A DNA stretch of 64,000 nt from Maribellus comscasis (GTDB lineage: Bacteria > Bacteroidota > Bacteroidia > Bacteroidales > Prolixibacteraceae). The position numbers and the translations under genes were made by a program. The notes below the pieces were generated by a model, which was not told where the DNA came from, ran no database searches, and saw only the letters and a list, made by a program, of their open reading frames with translations. The DNA is taken from contig NZ_CP046401.1 in NCBI RefSeq assembly GCF_009762775.1, positions 620,001 through 684,000 of the forward strand. The letters are read 5' to 3'. Each line of letters begins with the position of its first letter. Within the stretch, counting starts at the first letter, position 1. Shown piece by piece: positions 63,479 through 64,000 of the stretch.

Positions 63479-64000
63479 ATGAAACAAAAGGTACGTCATC
63501 TGAAACTTTTCAGTACTAATTTAAAAGTCTATTTCATCGGAATAATTCTGGCCATATTAACCTGTTATGGCTGCGCAAATAAGGAGAAGAAGTCTTCTGA
63601 AGGAACACAGGCGATAAACATTTCTCAAAACGACTTTCATTCCGTTCCTGCGGAATTCAAACCCTGGGTTTATTATTGGTGGCTTAAAGGAAATGTAACC
63701 GAAGAACAGATTACGCATGATTTGGAAGAGATGCAAAAAAAAGGCATTGGAGGATTTTTGCTGTTCGATTCCCGAGGTTATTGGGATTCTTACGATGGGA
63801 GGACAGGGCACATTCCGGTTCCGCTCCACATAAAATATGAATTTATGAGTCCAGAATGGCGCGAAATGGTTAAATACACCATGCAGGAAGCCAACCGACT
63901 GGGACTCAAAATGAGCATCAACATTGCCAATACAGGCGGTTCTCTTCGTGGTCCCTGGGACATGAAAGAAGACGGCCCGAAACAGTTGATCTGGACTTCA
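63479..64000 (+). CDS. GH106-like alpha-L-rhamnosidase, N-terminal part (cut by window end)
   Basis: The open reading frame starts at the ATG at 63479 and is still open at the window end (174 residues seen). It begins with a lipoprotein-type signal (ILAILTCYGCANKEK). The segment EFKPWVYYWWLKGNVTEEQI followed by MQKKGIGGFLLFDSRG and NRLGLKMSINIANTGGS is the start of the large GH106 barrel. GH106 enzymes remove alpha-L-rhamnose and are usually about 1000 residues long. It follows the GH78 gene by 46 bp, so PUL2 holds at least two rhamnosidases of different families. Confidence 0.85.
   Translation, partial: MKQKVRHLKLFSTNLKVYFIGIILAILTCYGCANKEKKSSEGTQAINISQNDFHSVPAEFKPWVYYWWLKGNVTEEQITHDLEEMQKKGIGGFLLFDSRGYWDSYDGRTGHIPVPLHIKYEFMSPEWREMVKYTMQEANRLGLKMSINIANTGGSLRGPWDMKEDGPKQLIWTS

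Noticed and set aside
1..64000. CRISPR arrays, tRNA or rRNA genes, insertion sequences, prophage genes
   Set aside because: None were recognised. No regularly spaced repeats, transposase motifs or integrase genes were seen on either strand.

Overview
The window reads as chromosomal DNA from a Bacteroidota bacterium, most like a marine or sediment Marinilabiliales/Prolixibacteraceae-type organism. The reasons are two SusC/SusD pairs, lipoproteins with SPII signals, start sites with weak or no Shine-Dalgarno sequence, a TAnnTTTG-type promoter, and AT-rich intergenic DNA. No rRNA, tRNA, CRISPR array, insertion sequence or integrase was seen. The species assignment is inference only.

Layout. (1) 1-7.7 kb: housekeeping and peripheral genes (a carboxy(nor)spermidine dehydrogenase cut by the window edge, a nitroreductase, an SGNH hydrolase, a Tat-exported TIM-barrel epimerase and a TPR protein), plus one nested palindromic element at 2850-2922. 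(2) 6.5-39.0 kb, minus strand: a very lyase-rich polysaccharide utilisation locus (PUL1). In order of transcription it carries GH88, SusC, SusD, a PL12-like lyase, an alginate-lyase/beta-helix fusion, a heparinase II/III-like protein, a jelly-roll lipoprotein, a PL8-like lyase, a second heparinase II/III-like protein, a beta-propeller with PL24/PL25 ulvan-lyase-type residues, a third heparinase II/III-like protein, a second PL8-like lyase, a second BNR_4 propeller, a sulfatase-GH78 fusion, a fourth heparinase II/III-like protein, a PL5/PL38-like lyase and a Tat-type sialidase-like propeller. (3) 39.5-52.2 kb, plus strand: acetate/acyl-CoA genes (CoA-transferase, thioesterase, acs, OFA-type MFS transporter, Pat-like ADP-forming ligase with GNAT domain, Sir2 deacetylase), then a Tricorn-type protease. 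(4) 52.3-64 kb: a second PUL (PUL2) with a GntR/UTRA regulator divergent from an ExuT-like hexuronate transporter, a FucI/AraA-like isomerase, SusC, SusD, GH78 and the start of a GH106, running off the window.

How it fits together. PUL1 supplies many eliminases acting on uronic-acid linkages, a GH88 to open the resulting unsaturated uronides, and a single-polypeptide desulfatase-rhamnosidase. PUL2 supplies rhamnosidases, a hexuronate permease and a sugar isomerase. The shared theme is a rhamnose- and uronate-containing, probably sulfated polysaccharide such as ulvan or a related algal or exopolysaccharide. A glycosaminoglycan-like substrate cannot be excluded because PL8 and PL12 are also present. 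The acetate block between the PULs contains the parts of a reversible acetylation switch for acetyl-CoA synthetase (Acs, Pat-like acetyltransferase, sirtuin).

Regulatory structure visible in the DNA includes a double TGCAATCGATTGCA-type operator between PUL1 and the acetate genes, a repeated 13-bp element in front of two PUL2 genes, and strong hairpins directly after both susD genes. No dedicated regulator gene for PUL1 is present in the window.
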